From Agaricus subrufescens (Eukaryota > Basidiomycota > Agaricomycetes > Agaricales > Agaricaceae), in assembly GCA_029945375.1 (NCBI GenBank), contig CM057070.1, forward strand, positions 62,001 to 126,000: DNA of 64,000 nt, in the 5' to 3' direction. The stretch's first letter is position 1, and every line of letters begins with the position of its first letter. Made by a program: the position numbers and the translations under genes. The notes below the pieces were generated by a model. That model had not been told where the DNA came from. It made no database searches and saw only the letters and a list, made by a program, of their open reading frames with translations. Shown here piece after piece: positions 1 through 11,237 of the stretch.

Positions 1-290
1 CGAGCACAATAACCTAAATTATAGAAATATAAAGATAAATAATGAATATATGCTGCATTACTTATACTTTGTTCTATTTGAAACCGAGTACTACTTAACC
101 TATTTCCTGGTATTTGATCAGCCCAAAAGTCACCAAGCATACCACAAATAAGAACGTCTAATACCTCTTTATTATGAGGACCTATTCTTAAAATAGCCTT
201 AGTTCTAGCTTTGTTAAATGGTATCATAGCACTTGTTATGTAATTAACAGTATAAAAATCATATTTACAATTTGGCCAAAAATCATTGTT
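1..290 (-). CDS. LAGLIDADG homing endonuclease in cob intron (partial)
   Basis: The reading frame continues directly from cob exon 1 and leaves the window at position 1. The motif [10 protein letters not shown] is a LAGLIDADG_2-type motif (compare the family pattern GxLLGDGxL), preceded by a conserved-looking [15 protein letters not shown] stretch. The final position of the motif is not the usual Gly-Asp-Gly (FWAD replaces DG), so catalytic competence is uncertain. Only about 96 residues are visible. The intron core and downstream cob exons are outside the window. Confidence 0.8.
1..290 (-). mobile_element. cob intron, 5' part (group I expected)
   Basis: It starts after ATGATGGCT (last exon base T, as expected for the group I U.G pair). 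The class is inferred from the splice base and the endonuclease. No core element is inside the window. Confidence 0.7.
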
Positions 291-668
291 AGCCATCATT
301 AAAATTAGGATTATTACTCCTATTGACCATACTAATACTCTTGGTGATTTATATGAACTATAATATAGCCCTCTTCCTATATGAGCGTATACAAAAATAA
401 AGAAGAATGAAGCTACATTAGCATGTGTATATCTAATTAACCATCCATTATTTACATCTCTCATGATATGTTCTACTGAATTAAAAGCAAAATCTATATT
501 AGGTGTATAATGCATCGCTAAAAATGCTCCTGTTAATATTTGTATTACTAAACATGTTGCTAATAATGAACCGAAATTCCATAAATAAGTAATATTAGCT
601 GGTTGAGGTGAATCTACTATGTAAGAATTAACAAATCTAAGAAGTACATGGGTTTTTAATATTCTCAT
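291..668 (-). CDS. cob: apocytochrome b, exon 1
   Basis: This is the N-terminal 126 codons of cytochrome b, the haem-bearing inner-membrane core subunit of complex III. It begins [19 protein letters not shown], followed by FLAMHYTP and [12 protein letters not shown], which carry the His ligands of the b haems, then [10 protein letters not shown]. The ATG at 668-666 is preceded by AT-rich leader. Translation stays normal up to VIILILMMA at 291, where cob homology stops and intron sequence begins. The rest of the gene lies beyond the left edge. Confident from protein recognition. Confidence 0.96.
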
Positions 669-1296
669 TTGATGTTTTTATTTTAATATATCTCATTTTA
701 GAGTTTTTTAAACTAGTTTTTATTTAAATTAAATTCACAAAGATAAAAAAATTAAATAAAAATTTTATGTTTTAATTTGTACTTTTAAATAAAGAGGCTT
801 TCTTTATATTTGCTAGTTTTAACCGCTAGCTGCTAGAAATTATTATAATAGCAGTTGCTAGCTAGACTAGTAAGAAAATTAACCTAGCTATCGGCTAGTT
901 ATAAAAACAAAAAACAAATAAGCTTTAGTAGCTTCGCTACTTTTCAATTAGCTTAATGCAGTTAAACTAGCCCTACTAGGCTAGAAGTCATCGCGTACTA
1001 CATTAGCCATTGAATATACTTAGTTGAACTAGTTGCATTAGGCGAAGCACTAGCTTGGCTAGTTTTAATTTTGTTTTGGTTTTTATTGTTAATTTGAAGC
1101 CACAGATATAAGATCTTGTAAAATTATAATTGGAAATACAAAGTCCTAATGAGTTTACCCTAACTAAATTTTAGGCTAGGTTAAAGCTTGTAAACTTAAA
1201 ATAAAAAGAACTAATAGCTACTAGTTTAGTTAGCTACTAATCTTAATTATTCTTAATACAAATAGACACTCTAACTAAATTAATTTTATTTTTTAT
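669..1296. other. cob-tRNA-Ile intergenic region
   Basis: No gene is recognised. The stretch is built of short, partly palindromic words around gctag/ctagc (for example 810-900) that recur in most spacers of this window. They could form small hairpins. Confidence 0.5.
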
Positions 1297-1366
1297 AAAC
1301 CCAAGAAGATTTGAACTTCTACAGATTCCTCATCAAGAAATTATTCTACCCTTAAATTACAGGTTT
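1297..1366 (-). tRNA. trnI: tRNA-Ile (anticodon GAT), copy 2
   Basis: Cloverleaf on the minus strand: acceptor AAACCTG/TGGGTTT, anticodon arm ATTTC-TTGATGA-GGAAT with GAT, T arm with TTCAAAT. It is nearly identical to the copy at 17901-17970. The acceptor stem differs by a paired change (A-T instead of G-C at the third pair), so pairing is kept. Confidence 0.85.
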
Positions 1367-2337
1367 TAAAAATAGTAACTAGCAAAACTCAATTAGTCGA
1401 AATATTTAATTGTGTATCTAGTTTAGTTTTTTCAGAATTTTCAAAGTTGAAGCAAAAATCATCAAAAATAGGATATAGTAATTTATTAGGCATTTTGTAA
1501 AAACAACAACATACAAAAAATTCTACTATTAATGTAAAATTAAATTTTTTTATTGATTTTATTGATTTAAACGAAACTAGTGACCCTGTTCAATTTCAGA
1601 AAAAAGTAAATTTCAAAAACAATCAAAAAACAAAAAAATAAAAAGATTCTAAACCTACATTATTTTTGAATAGTTAAGAAATACAGTTACAATTTCTAAA
1701 AAACTATTAATAAAATTAATACCCCCTCTATCTATTGCCCTGATTTACTACTTAAAATAAGTAACTAGCAAGTAATATAAGTTAGATCTCTTTTTAAATG
1801 CTAAGTGAGACTTTTTTAAGATTAACTTAACTGAGAATTAGCCATACAAACTTAATTATATTTTACTTAGCTGTAGATAGCTGAACTTTATTAAATACCC
1901 TTAAGTAAAACGAAGCTAAACAACAAATCCAGCAATAGATATTACTTACAAACTAAATAATTCCAACTAATAGTTAAAAAAAGCTACTTTTAAAATTTAA
2001 ATAAGCAGCTATTAGTTAACCCGCTTTTTTGTTTTTAATAAAAATAATTTTTAAACTTAACTACTTTTAGTAAACAACCAAGTCTCTTTTTACGAAGTAT
2101 AAATCTATTTAGTTAAAATAGTTTTCAAATTTATTTTACAATTTAAACTCAAAATTTAACAAATCTTTTTGGAAAGCCTTTAAAGTGTTACAATTATATT
2201 TATTTTTAGTTTGGCTAATAATTCCCCAAAACTAACTTCAAATATGTCTCAGAAACGCCTTTTTTAGGCTGGATTTCCTTATTGTTAGCTAATTTCCTAT
2301 TATAGTATAGCTTTTTGTTTTTGTTTTTAACTAAGTT
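1367..2337. repeat. tRNA-Ile downstream segment, copy shared with 17971-18370
   Basis: About 1740-2085 is a diverged duplicate of about 18045-18365. Shared runs include aagtaactagcaagta, gctaagtgagactttttt and aagcagctattagttaac. No gene is recognised in it. Together with the tRNA-Ile upstream, this marks a segmental duplication of roughly 0.5 kb. Confidence 0.75.
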
Positions 2338-2343
2338 GGGGGG
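2338..2343 (-). promoter_or_regulatory. C-tract just downstream of nad5 stop
   Basis: A run of six C on the sense strand (AACCCCCCAAC) lies 7-12 nt after the nad5 stop. Similar C5-C6 tracts follow atp6, cox3, orf316 and the nad4-associated TM frame. A transcript 3'-end role is only inferred. Confidence 0.35.
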
Positions 2344-2349
2344 TTGGAG

Positions 2350-5300
2350 TTATTTTTCAACAAATCTATTACTATTAATTAATGTGAAAACTGATGTGAA
2401 GAACAATACAATTACTAATCTAGCATCTATTATTTGTACATCTAAAATAATTGAACTAAATGTTAAATAAGTTAAAGTTAATAAAGAAATAACAATGTAT
2501 AATGCATATGTTGTAACTTTTCCGTCATCTAATTTAGCGATATTTGTACCTAAATTAACAAATGTTTTAGCTAAACCGTGAGGTCCTAAGAATTCAATAG
2601 CTCCTCTATCTATGTTTTTAGATACACTATAACCAAGTTTTAAACCACTTTGAACTAAATAATGATTATAAACTACATCAAAATAATATTTACCATTTAA
2701 GAAACCATATAAATTTTTTCCTAAAGAATTACTTACTAAACTATTTAAGAATCTTGGTTGTAAGTGATATAAATAAATAGCACTAGTAGCACCTAATAAA
2801 CTAAGTATTGCAGGTAATAATTTAACGATAGGACTTAAAGAGAATTCAGCTTCAATTAAAGGATTATTATCCGGTCTTATAAATAAAGAGTTACCAAAGA
2901 AATCTGAACCTACTCCTACAAATAAATCACTTGCCACATAACCAAAGAAAATACTGAAGAAAGCTAAAATAAATAGTGGTATAATTACAGGTAAATTAGA
3001 TTCATGTGAATTTAAATAAGATTGTTTAGGACCATTGGCTGTACCTAAGAAAACTAAACTTATTAATCTAAAACTATAGAAAGCTGTAATACCTGCTGTA
3101 ATAGATCCTAAAGTATAAGCATACATACCGCTAAAACTATAATGTCCGTATGCTAATTCTAAAATTAAATCTTTACTATAAAAACCAGTTAAAAAAGGTG
3201 TGGCTAATAAACTCAATGAACCTGCTAACATAGCAGAGTAAGTAAATGGTAAGAATTTAATTAATCCACCCATTCTTCTAACGTCTTGTTGATCTTGGAA
3301 CGAATGAATTACAGCACCAGCTCCTAAGAACAATAAGGCTTTGAAGAAAGCGTGATTTACAGTGTGCATTAAAGCAACATTGTATTGACTAAGACCTATA
3401 GCCATCATCATATCAAAATTATAATTACTTTCGTAACTATTTGGACTATATCTTTTTTTTTTATTTTTAATGTTATTATTTAATAGCTGCACTAACCATC
3501 CTAGCCCATGCTAACTCTCGCAAGTTATTGAACTGACAAGATAACTGAAACCTTCATAATGATTTGATATAATATATCAGAACAAAAGGAAGGGGTGAGG
3601 GTAGAAATCATTCCGGGCCCCTACTCAATTGCAATACTTAGCCTTCTGTTCTAAAATATACAGACTAGGTGTTTGCTCTTTTTCACAGGGAAGACTTGCC
3701 TTGCTCGTATAAGCGTTTGGACAAGCTAGTACAAAAAACAAAATAATAAAAATTAAACGAAAAAAATTTCACGTGTAGTCTCTGAGGATCCTTAAATTAG
3801 CTAAATTTAAATAGTCCCGTCCCACTGTAAATTTAGTGGTGGTAACTTAGTTTCCTGCTGATTGTCCATTGTAACATACTTGTAATTTTTACTTTGTTTA
3901 TTAAATATAACAGTAGTATACAAGTCTTTAGAGGTTTCCAGCATATAGTGAAATTTTACTAGAGCATATGATGATAAATTTAATTATTTTTAGATTTCAA
4001 CAATAATTTATAATCAATCCCATTAATATTACAAATAAATGGTTTAATTTTATCCAGCTTAGTTCTAATATAGCTATGATTCCTATTCACGATCCGTTCC
4101 ATTATACGTAATCCTTCAAATTTCATTAGTAAAATATTAGTCTCCCAATCATAACAATAAAATTTTTTTATGAGCACCTAAAATATGATTTGTTTTTTCT
4201 GTATCCGTTTTTACTCTTCCTTTAAGAGTCTGACTGATCTTAAATTTGACAGAATCAGATACAGTTTGACCATATCTATAGTGATTTACACCGGAAAAAG
4301 GATTTAAAATAGTTTGAATATTGTATGAAGGATTTATCATACTATGCCAATAATTTTCTCTAATTGATAAGAATTCTTTAGAAGAAAGTGTTTCTACTTC
4401 TGGTTTACCTAAAATATATAAAATATAAAAAGAAAATTTAGTTATACCATATTTAAGGATAGCTGCGCATATTGCCATTTTATCTTTATTTTTAAATACA
4501 TAAGATTTAGATAGATAATTTTTATTTAATCTATTGAATAAATTCACAGACTTACCCACATAAGATTTATTATTAATGCTATTAATCCAAAGATAAATCC
4601 CTGTTTGATTGTAATATTTATCTTTAATTAATTTTCTACTTTCAAATGAAAAATCACTATACTTATCTAAATACTTATTATAAGAACAAAATCTATCTTT
4701 GGGAGCCTTCTCATTTAAGGAAGATTGTGCTAATTTGATTTTTTTGTTTTTAATATCACTTTTCTTGGCATCCGCAGTTCTAGTTACGTATTTACGCAAA
4801 AATGAAAAAATTTTGACTTTACCTTCAAATAATTTAAGACTAAAATTTAATGGGTTCTGACAATGGAATTTTGTATTACGTTTAAATTAGGAATATATAA
4901 GGTGTAAGTGTCTAGCTCTAGATATAAACTATAAAAAAGGAAGCCTAATAATATTAATAAGGAAATATACCCTAATTGGGAAATAGTACTAAAAGCAATT
5001 ATTCGTTTTAAATCATTACCTAATAATCCACATGTACCAGCAAAGAAAGCTGTACTTGATCCAATTATTACTATTACTAATAAAGCATCTGGACTATATT
5101 CTAATATTGGTGAACTTCTTAATAATAAGTAGATACCTGCTGTTACCAATGTAGCAGCATGTAGTAAAGCACTAACGGGTGTAGGCATTTGTTGTTAACA
5201 GTAAATTTCTCTACTGATTGGACTATATCTTCTTCAGATCTTAATTTATGAAGCTTCACGTGTAGTCTCTGAGGAACCTACTCTTACTTTGGATATTGTA

Positions 5301-7167
5301 ATTTGGTTTCCTGCTGATTGTCCATTGTTACATCTTTAAGATTTTTTCTACCTTTAATTAATATCAAGATGAGCACTCAAAGCTTTAGAATGTTCCAGCA
5401 AATAGTGAAATTTTAGGAGGCCCCTAAAAACAATTATATTCCTAATTAAAAAAAAGTCAATTTGTGATTTTACTAATTAAATCATTCTAACTTTACTAAT
5501 CTTAGTTATTTTATACTGACCCACCCTGGCACCTGCTTCGCAGGGGGTATAATTGTATAACACCTTTAAAAGTTAGCTTTACACATGTATCTTTCTTATT
5601 TTTAAGAATAATTTATATACCTAATTTGTAATTCATTGAAGGGATAAAGTAAGGCTGTATTATTGATAGTAACTTATCATATGATTTACTACTTATATAA
5701 AGTCTATAACCTAATCTTCCTCCAGAAGAATGACGATTTTGAATTGTTACTTTCAATTCAAATTTTAATTCCAATACCTTTTTTAAAAGTTCGACTTCGT
5801 CTAAAGAAAAAGATTCTGTACATAGAACTATACCTTTTCCGTGTTTATATTCATCAACCATGATCCAATGGGCTAACCCAATTGGGGTGATTAACTCTCC
5901 TATATTCAAAGGTACTATTTTTATGAACCCCTTTTTTAGTTCAGATCAATTGTACCAATTAGAGTGTAATATTGTCAACGAAGGTAACGCTCTAGATATA
6001 AAATTATATTGAGTAACAGGAAGTCCTTTTTTAGGATTAGGCCTAGGAGTCGGTACTGTCAAAGTACAAATTGAAGAATAAATATTTTGCCATAAATGAT
6101 ATATATATTCTTTATTTTTAATAGTCATAGCAAAATTTGCATTGGCAGTTGGTTTAGGTTTACCATCTTTTCCCTTTTTATTTATTAGTAAAGAACCATC
6201 ACCTAATAAATTCCCTACTAAAGGATCAATAATTTCTTTAGGTAATTGAACATAAGGTTTTAGCTCATCTGAATTAGGTGATCTAAATTTACCTTGACTA
6301 TCTCTATAATTATAAGGTATAATTGGGATACTTAAACTAGATAAAATAGATAAATCCGGAATATTTAAATATATTAAAATTAAACAAAAGGAACCTTGTA
6401 TTAACTTTATTATTCTTCTAAGGGAACCTGAAAAGTAGTTTTTTTATTAAAGCCTCCATACTTCCAGGTAACCAAGAATGTAAAGGAATATTAGCACTTT
6501 TAGCTAAAGCACCACCTAATAATAATAGAGCTATTGTACTTATAGCTAATTCATTCATATAAGGTACTAAAGTAAATATTTGAGAATAATTAAATGTTCC
6601 AAATAATGCAAATATAGCAAAGAATCCTATACTCATTAACATATCACCTCCTCTATTCATTGTAAAAGCTAATATTGCTGCTTTGTTTGCTTGTATTCTT
6701 GTAAAATAGAAATTAATTAATAAATAAGATACAACACCTATACTTTCCCAACCTACAAACATTACAAAATAATTACCTCCACAAATTAATACTAACATAC
6801 CTCCTGTAAAGGCAGATAAATAAGAGAAAAATCTTTGATTGTGAGGATCTGCAGAAAGATAATCAATAGTATAGATATGTATTAAAGTTGAACAATATAT
6901 TACAGCTAATCCTAAAGATACTGTTAATTGATCAAAATAGAATTCCCATGAAACATGTAATATCTCTGAATCTAACCAAGTTCCTAAGTTAATATAAACT
7001 GGTGATCCACATAATCCTACTTCATAAAATGCTACACTTATTAAAATTGAACAAATTATTAGACTACCGCAAGTTACTATTTGTGATCCGGTTACTCCTA
7101 CTTTTCTACCTAATAAACCTGAAACTATTGAACCTAAAAAAGGTAAAACTATAATTCCTAAATACAT
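2350..7167 (-). CDS. nad5: NADH dehydrogenase subunit 5 (3 exons)
   Basis: Proton-pumping, multi-pass inner-membrane subunit of complex I. Exons: 7167-6451, 5185-4969, 3413-2350. Exon 1 starts [13 protein letters not shown] and includes [17 protein letters not shown] and [18 protein letters not shown]. Exon 2 has [20 protein letters not shown] and [10 protein letters not shown]. Exon 3 has [20 protein letters not shown]. Both introns follow a T, and the exons begin after an intronic G, giving continuous Nad5. The start ATG follows the nad4L stop with no gap, so the two are surely co-transcribed. The exon-like frame upstream of 3413 (KNKKKR) is intron sequence. Confidence 0.96.
3414..4968 (-). 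mobile_element. nad5 intron 2, group I
   Basis: Core elements (minus strand): P about 3950-3934, Q 3864-3849, R 3790-3771, S 3454-3442. The intron inserts in GGGT|AT of the QLGY codons. Its GIY-YIG ORF lies upstream of P. Confidence 0.88.
3980..4799 (-). pseudogene. GIY-YIG homing endonuclease, frameshifted
   Basis: The N-terminal frame (4799-4149) has [20 protein letters not shown], the GIY-YIG catalytic module, and an ENYW helix with PSYNIQ. The conserved C-terminal continuation ([18 protein letters not shown], 4177-3980) is in another frame. The break falls in a run of six A about 4165-4160, at LGAHKK. Nothing else in the frame is damaged, so the lesion looks young. Programmed slippage is possible but unsupported. 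Inferred role: it would cut intronless nad5. Confidence 0.8.
5186..6450 (-). mobile_element. nad5 intron 1, group I
   Basis: Core: P 5407-5391, Q 5320-5303, R 5277-5258, S 5232-5219. It inserts after GAGGCT in SMEA|PTP. The endonuclease ORF precedes the core. Confidence 0.9.
5613..6417 (-). CDS. LAGLIDADG homing endonuclease (LAGLIDADG_2 type)
   Basis: First motif [13 protein letters not shown], then [19 protein letters not shown] in the second half, ending [13 protein letters not shown], the usual C-terminus of this nuclease family. A TGA at 5945-5943 must be Trp (SNWYNW) for the two halves to join. The frame is open from about 6417 but is offset from the exon 1 frame, which stops at TAG after [11 protein letters not shown]. 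The start is therefore unclear: no ATG occurs before the one at 6128. The second-motif sequence MVDEYKHG is unusual where MxDG is expected. Confidence 0.8.
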
Positions 7168-7434
7168 TTAATTTTTTAATGAAATTGTTCCTCTTAATCG
7201 ATAATAGGCTACTAAAATACTTAAACCAATAACAGACTCAGCACCTGCTATAGATATTATATATATACTAAATGTTTGACCTACATTATCATCAAAACCA
7301 TAAGAACTTATTAACACTAATAAAGTTACAGCTAATAACATTATTTCTATGGCTATGATCATAAGTATTATATTTTTTCTATTTAAAATAAACCCTAAGA
7401 TTCCTATTAAAAATAATAATATTGATAAATTCAT
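7168..7434 (-). CDS. nad4L: NADH dehydrogenase subunit 4L
   Basis: An 88-residue, three-helix membrane subunit of complex I. It starts MNLSILLFLIGILGFILNRK, has the buried acidic helix AIEIMLLAVTLLVL and ends AYYRLRGTISLKN. Its TAA (7170-7168) is followed immediately by the nad5 ATG, the conserved fungal nad4L-nad5 pair. In many fungi the two overlap by one base; here they abut. Confidence 0.97.
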   Translation of the reverse strand: MNLSILLFLIGILGFILNRKNIILMIIAIEIMLLAVTLLVLISSYGFDDNVGQTFSIYIISIAGAESVIGLSILVAYYRLRGTISLKN

Positions 7435-7582
7435 TGTTTTTTGCTGGTTTCGCTAGAAGTTTCTAAAACTTACATTATTGTTTACATTTAATAAATGCTG
7501 AAAATTTGATAGTTTCTAAAAACGAAACAATTAATAATTACCCCCCACCCAAGGCCGTAAGTCTTGAGTTATTTGGGTGATT

Positions 7583-7652
7583 GGAGAAAGATAGATTCGA
7601 ACTATCATATTTGTAGTGCAAATACAACTGATTACCATTATCAGATTTCCCC
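7583..7652 (-). tRNA. trnA: tRNA-Ala (anticodon TGC)
   Basis: Acceptor GGGGAAA/TTTCTCC, anticodon arm TTGTA-TTTGCAC-TACAA, T arm GATAG-TTCGAAT-CTATC. All arms pair. Confidence 0.92.
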
Positions 7653-9146
7653 TTTTATTTTAATATTTTGACAATTGATTTTAATCTATTAAGAGTTTAG
7701 CTTGCTAAAATGGGAGTTAATTTGAATAGTTAGCTAAGTTAGCCTAGAAACTATCCGTTAGTACACTTTTCTAGTAATTGATTATTAGTCCAAAGCTAGT
7801 ATTATACCAACGAAACTATTTTTATATATTTATTTAGATTATTAAATTTTCATTCCGCCGAAGCTATTTTAATTTATAACTCTTTTATATTTTGATATAT
7901 TAACTAGCAACACTCCAGCAGTGGTAGCGAAAAAAGCAACCTTTGCAACTAACAAAGGGTATAAGTTTATCAAGGAAATAAATATCAAATTTACCTAATA
8001 ACAGAAATTAAAACCAAATAGAGAGACAAAAGAAAATCACTATGAACGCATGAGCTGAGATTATTGCATTAAATAATTGGTGGTCTCCTTGTAATAATTG
8101 TACTCCAGCGAAGGCTAGTTAAGAAAAGCAAATGATTAGCAGTAGTTACAGCTAGAGCTTAGATAGTAAGGCTAACTTCGTTAGTCACTTGTTAATATAC
8201 AGAACAGCTACTAATGTTAAGTTTATTTAGGGTTAGGTATAAACTGCTGCAACTTAGACAATTCAAATTTATAGTGAAGCTTGCTAAATTTAAGTACTTT
8301 TAACTTCGTTTGTATACTGCTACAAATAAATTAGCCATACTACATCTACAGAAAGGCTAAATTATGATTTAAATTAGTTTTTAATTAATGAAGGCTTACC
8401 TTTTGCATAATGGGTCATAAACTTAATAGTACGTATCAAGAATCAAAGCCCTAGCGACTAGAAAGAAATCATTTCAATAATACTATTTTTTCAATATCTA
8501 GCTGTTACCAATACCTTTATTCAAATTGTCTGGAAACTTATTGAGTAATAAAATTTAATTATTTCAAACTTTTGTTTATTAGTCCAATATTTTTTAGTAT
8601 TTTTCTAAGTTAATAGTCTAATTTAAGTAATTAACCCTGTAAAAGCTATTTAATTCAGTATATTCTAGATATAGTATATCAAATTAATATTGTTCTCATT
8701 TAGTTGTTTCGCTAATTAACTAAGGTTACATTATTATAAGATAAAAATCTTAGGGTACTTTTGTTTTGTTTTTTTGCTTTTTTGTTTTTTTAGAGTTTTT
8801 ATTTAGAAATAAATTTTAGCAAAGCATGTGTAAAACATTTAGTTTTAAGTAAATAATGAATCTTCATTTCGTCATTTCGCTAAAGGTTCTTTGAGGTACG
8901 TAAGTTTTACCTATTTTTAATTTAATGAGATACTCATGCTTTATAGGTATAATATTTAATTATATTTATTTAATAATAAAATTATCATAAACTTTTTTGT
9001 GACTAAAGATATTTTATTTGTATGAAGGGGGGTTTAGGTTATATCAAATTTAATTTGTAAAATTTTCTTAATTTAGTAAAAACTTCTTTGTTTGTAGACT
9101 TAGAAGATAAATTTATGTACTGGCCTTGATTAAGGATTTTTGAAAA
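7653..9146. other. cox3-tRNA-Ala intergenic region
   Basis: About 1.5 kb without a functional gene. It holds a cox1 exon 1 fragment (8030-8110), many tagct/agcta words and a C6 tract (sense strand) at 9027-9032, about 115 nt past the cox3 stop. Confidence 0.6.
8030..8110 (-). pseudogene. cox1 exon 1 fragment, displaced copy
   Basis: About 81 bp match cox1 exon 1 at 62369-62449 with at least five substitutions. It encodes [18 protein letters not shown], where the resident gene has [18 protein letters not shown], and the frame dies on both sides. It includes the codon for the haem-ligand His (SAHAF). It could be a duplication remnant or a trace of foreign cox1 DNA. Confidence 0.88.
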
Positions 9147-11237
9147 TTAGTTACTTCCACCCCAGTAATAAACAGCAACGAACAAGAACAACCAAACTAC
9201 ATCTACCATGTGCCAATAAAGAATTGCGGCCTCAAATCCGAAATGGTGTTTTGTAGTTAAGTGATAGTTAATTATTCTAATTAATCCTACAAGTAAGAAG
9301 ATTGTACCTATAATAACATGTATTCCGTGAAGACCAGTACTTGCGAAGAAAGCACTACCGTATACACTATCTGACATTGTGAATGCAGAATCTGAATACT
9401 CTACTCCTTGTAATCCAACGAAGGTTACAGCTAGTAAGATAGTTCCAATTGCTCCATTTAAAGCTCCTTTTCTGTCTCCAGAAATTAAAGCGTGATGAGA
9501 CCAAGTTACAAAAGCTCCCGATGAAAGTAATAAAATAGTGTTAAGTAGAGGTATTCCAAAAGGATCTAATGGTGTTATACCTATTGGAGGCCATGAACCT
9601 CCTAACTCTATTGCTGGAGATAAACTAGAATGGAAGAAGGCCCAAAATACAGATAAGAAAGCAAATATTTCACTTATTATAAATAATATTATACCTAACA
9701 TTAATCCATTTTTTACTTCTTTTGTATGGTGACCTAAATAAGTCTAAGATCCGTTAACATTAAATAACGGTCGGACTATTTCTTAGTTAATAGGTTTCCT
9801 TTGTATAACGTATTAATTTTTGACGTATAGTCTCTGAGGATCCTACTTAGATAATTATAAATCTGTTGGTTTCCTGCTGATTGTCCATTGTAATATCTTT
9901 AAAATTTTTACTTCCATGTTTAAAATCATGAGGAGTACTTAAAGCTTTAGGAGTTTCCAGCAAATAGTCGAATTTATAGAAGGCACTATAGGTTTTACAT
10001 ACTAAGTAAGGCCTCCTTCCCGGGCCACATTTAAAGAGATTAATTAATTATATTTATTAATTTTCATTTCATATGCTATCGCTCTAATTTTTGATCTTCC
10101 CACTTCAGTAAGATGTTCTTTAGATACTATCATGTGATAAACTACTTCCCAGTTTTTAAATTCTTTTCCTTTTACCCCTATTAAAGGATATTTATTAAAA
10201 TATTTTACAATATACTCTAAATTCTGTATACCAGTTACACTAATAGACAATACTTCACTTTGTTTTGACTGTGGATTTAAGGTATAGATATTAAGTTTAC
10301 GTGATAAAAATGAGGCTAGACTTGCCATAATAGGATACATAGAAGAAGAATTAGGTTTATCAAAGGATCGTTGATCTAATCTAAATTTTATGCTAATATT
10401 TTCGCTAACAGATCTTTTTCGTGTTTCGGATTTAGGTTTACTTTCAACAATTTTTATACCAAAATGGCCGTCAGCTTCAGTAAAACCTGTAAACCAGCTA
10501 TTGTTTACAAAGTCTGAAGTATCAAGTAAACTTTCAGGTAATTCTAAAGAATATTTAACATTAAGAAATTTAATTATTTCATTCAATCTAATATTTTTAG
10601 GTGTTCGAAGTTTACCATGAATCAAATTTATGAACAACCGAATACCTTGGATATCTCCAATAATGTATCGTATAGTACTCTGACTCTTACCAGAAATTTG
10701 AAACCGTCCTATCCCTCCTAGTTCAGATTGAATATAAGCATATAACCCCAAATTATTTATATGGGAAGTAAATACTATTCTAGGATTTAGTATTCTGTTA
10801 AGAGTAGTATTTCCTAAAGCTGGTAAAGAAAGATAACCATCTCCTTCTAATAAACCTGCTAAATAATAACTGAATTGGTCTTTATTTAAAGATTCTTGAC
10901 TTTCTGAAGTAAATTTAAGAAGAGCTTGTTCTATTTCTTCTAGAGGGATAGCTTTTGAAGTATAATAAATATGATTAGACAGTATGCTTTTTATAGTAAT
11001 AAAGCTCAACGCTGTACCTTCTATTACGATATCTCTGAACCAAAGAATCATTCCAAATACTGTTAAGATAACTCCAGAAGTTAAAATATATCCACCGTTT
11101 GGATAACCATGCATATAACTAACTGCACCTATAGTTAAATTCAATAATGAAAAACTAGTTAAAATTGGCCATGGAGACGGATCTACTAAATGAAATGAAA
11201 AATGTTGAAATTTGTTGATAATTTTAGTGTGTATCAT
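9147..11237 (-). CDS. cox3: cytochrome c oxidase subunit 3 (2 exons)
   Basis: Seven-helix core subunit of complex IV. Exons: 11237-11016 and 9743-9147. Exon 1 starts MIHTKIINKFQHFSFHLVDP, then PSPWPILTSF and WFRDIVIEG. Exon 2 continues TYLGHHTKEVKNGLMLG with the conserved EYSDSAFTMSDSVYGS, TGLHGIHVIIGT and C-terminal WHMVDVVWLFLFVAVYYWGG. The exon 1 frame runs on into the intron endonuclease. Confidence 0.97.
9744..11015 (-). mobile_element. cox3 intron, group I
   Basis: Core: P 9969-9953, Q 9883-9866, R 9841-9822, S 9782-9769. It inserts in EG|TYLG. The stretch 9890-9975 is almost identical to 53226-53310 in cox1 intron 7. Confidence 0.92.
10044..11015 (-). CDS. LAGLIDADG homing endonuclease, fused to cox3 exon 1
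   Basis: Double-motif LAGLIDADG protein: YYLAGLLEGDGYLSL and, about 120 residues on, SWFTGFTEADGHFGIKI. Both motifs keep their acidic residues. The frame is intact and in phase with exon 1, so proteolytic release from a Cox3-leader fusion is likely. It ends ..RAIAYEMKINKYN. DNA cleavage at the intronless cox3 site is the family role; a maturase role is also possible. Confidence 0.93.
   Translation of the reverse strand, partial: TALSFITIKSILSNHIYYTSKAIPLEEIEQALLKFTSESQESLNKDQFSYYLAGLLEGDGYLSLPALGNTTLNRILNPRIVFTSHINNLGLYAYIQSELGGIGRFQISGKSQSTIRYIIGDIQGIRLFINLIHGKLRTPKNIRLNEIIKFLNVKYSLELPESLLDTSDFVNNSWFTGFTEADGHFGIKIVESKPKSETRKRSVSENISIKFRLDQRSFDKPNSSSMYPIMASLASFLSRKLNIYTLNPQSKQSEVLSISVTGIQNLEYIVKYFNKYPLIGVKGKEFKNWEVVYHMIVSKEHLTEVGRSKIRAIAYEMKINKYN

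Noticed and set aside
5613..6128. Two separate short ORFs
   Set aside because: They are one endonuclease frame split by a TGA codon that is Trp in this genetic code.
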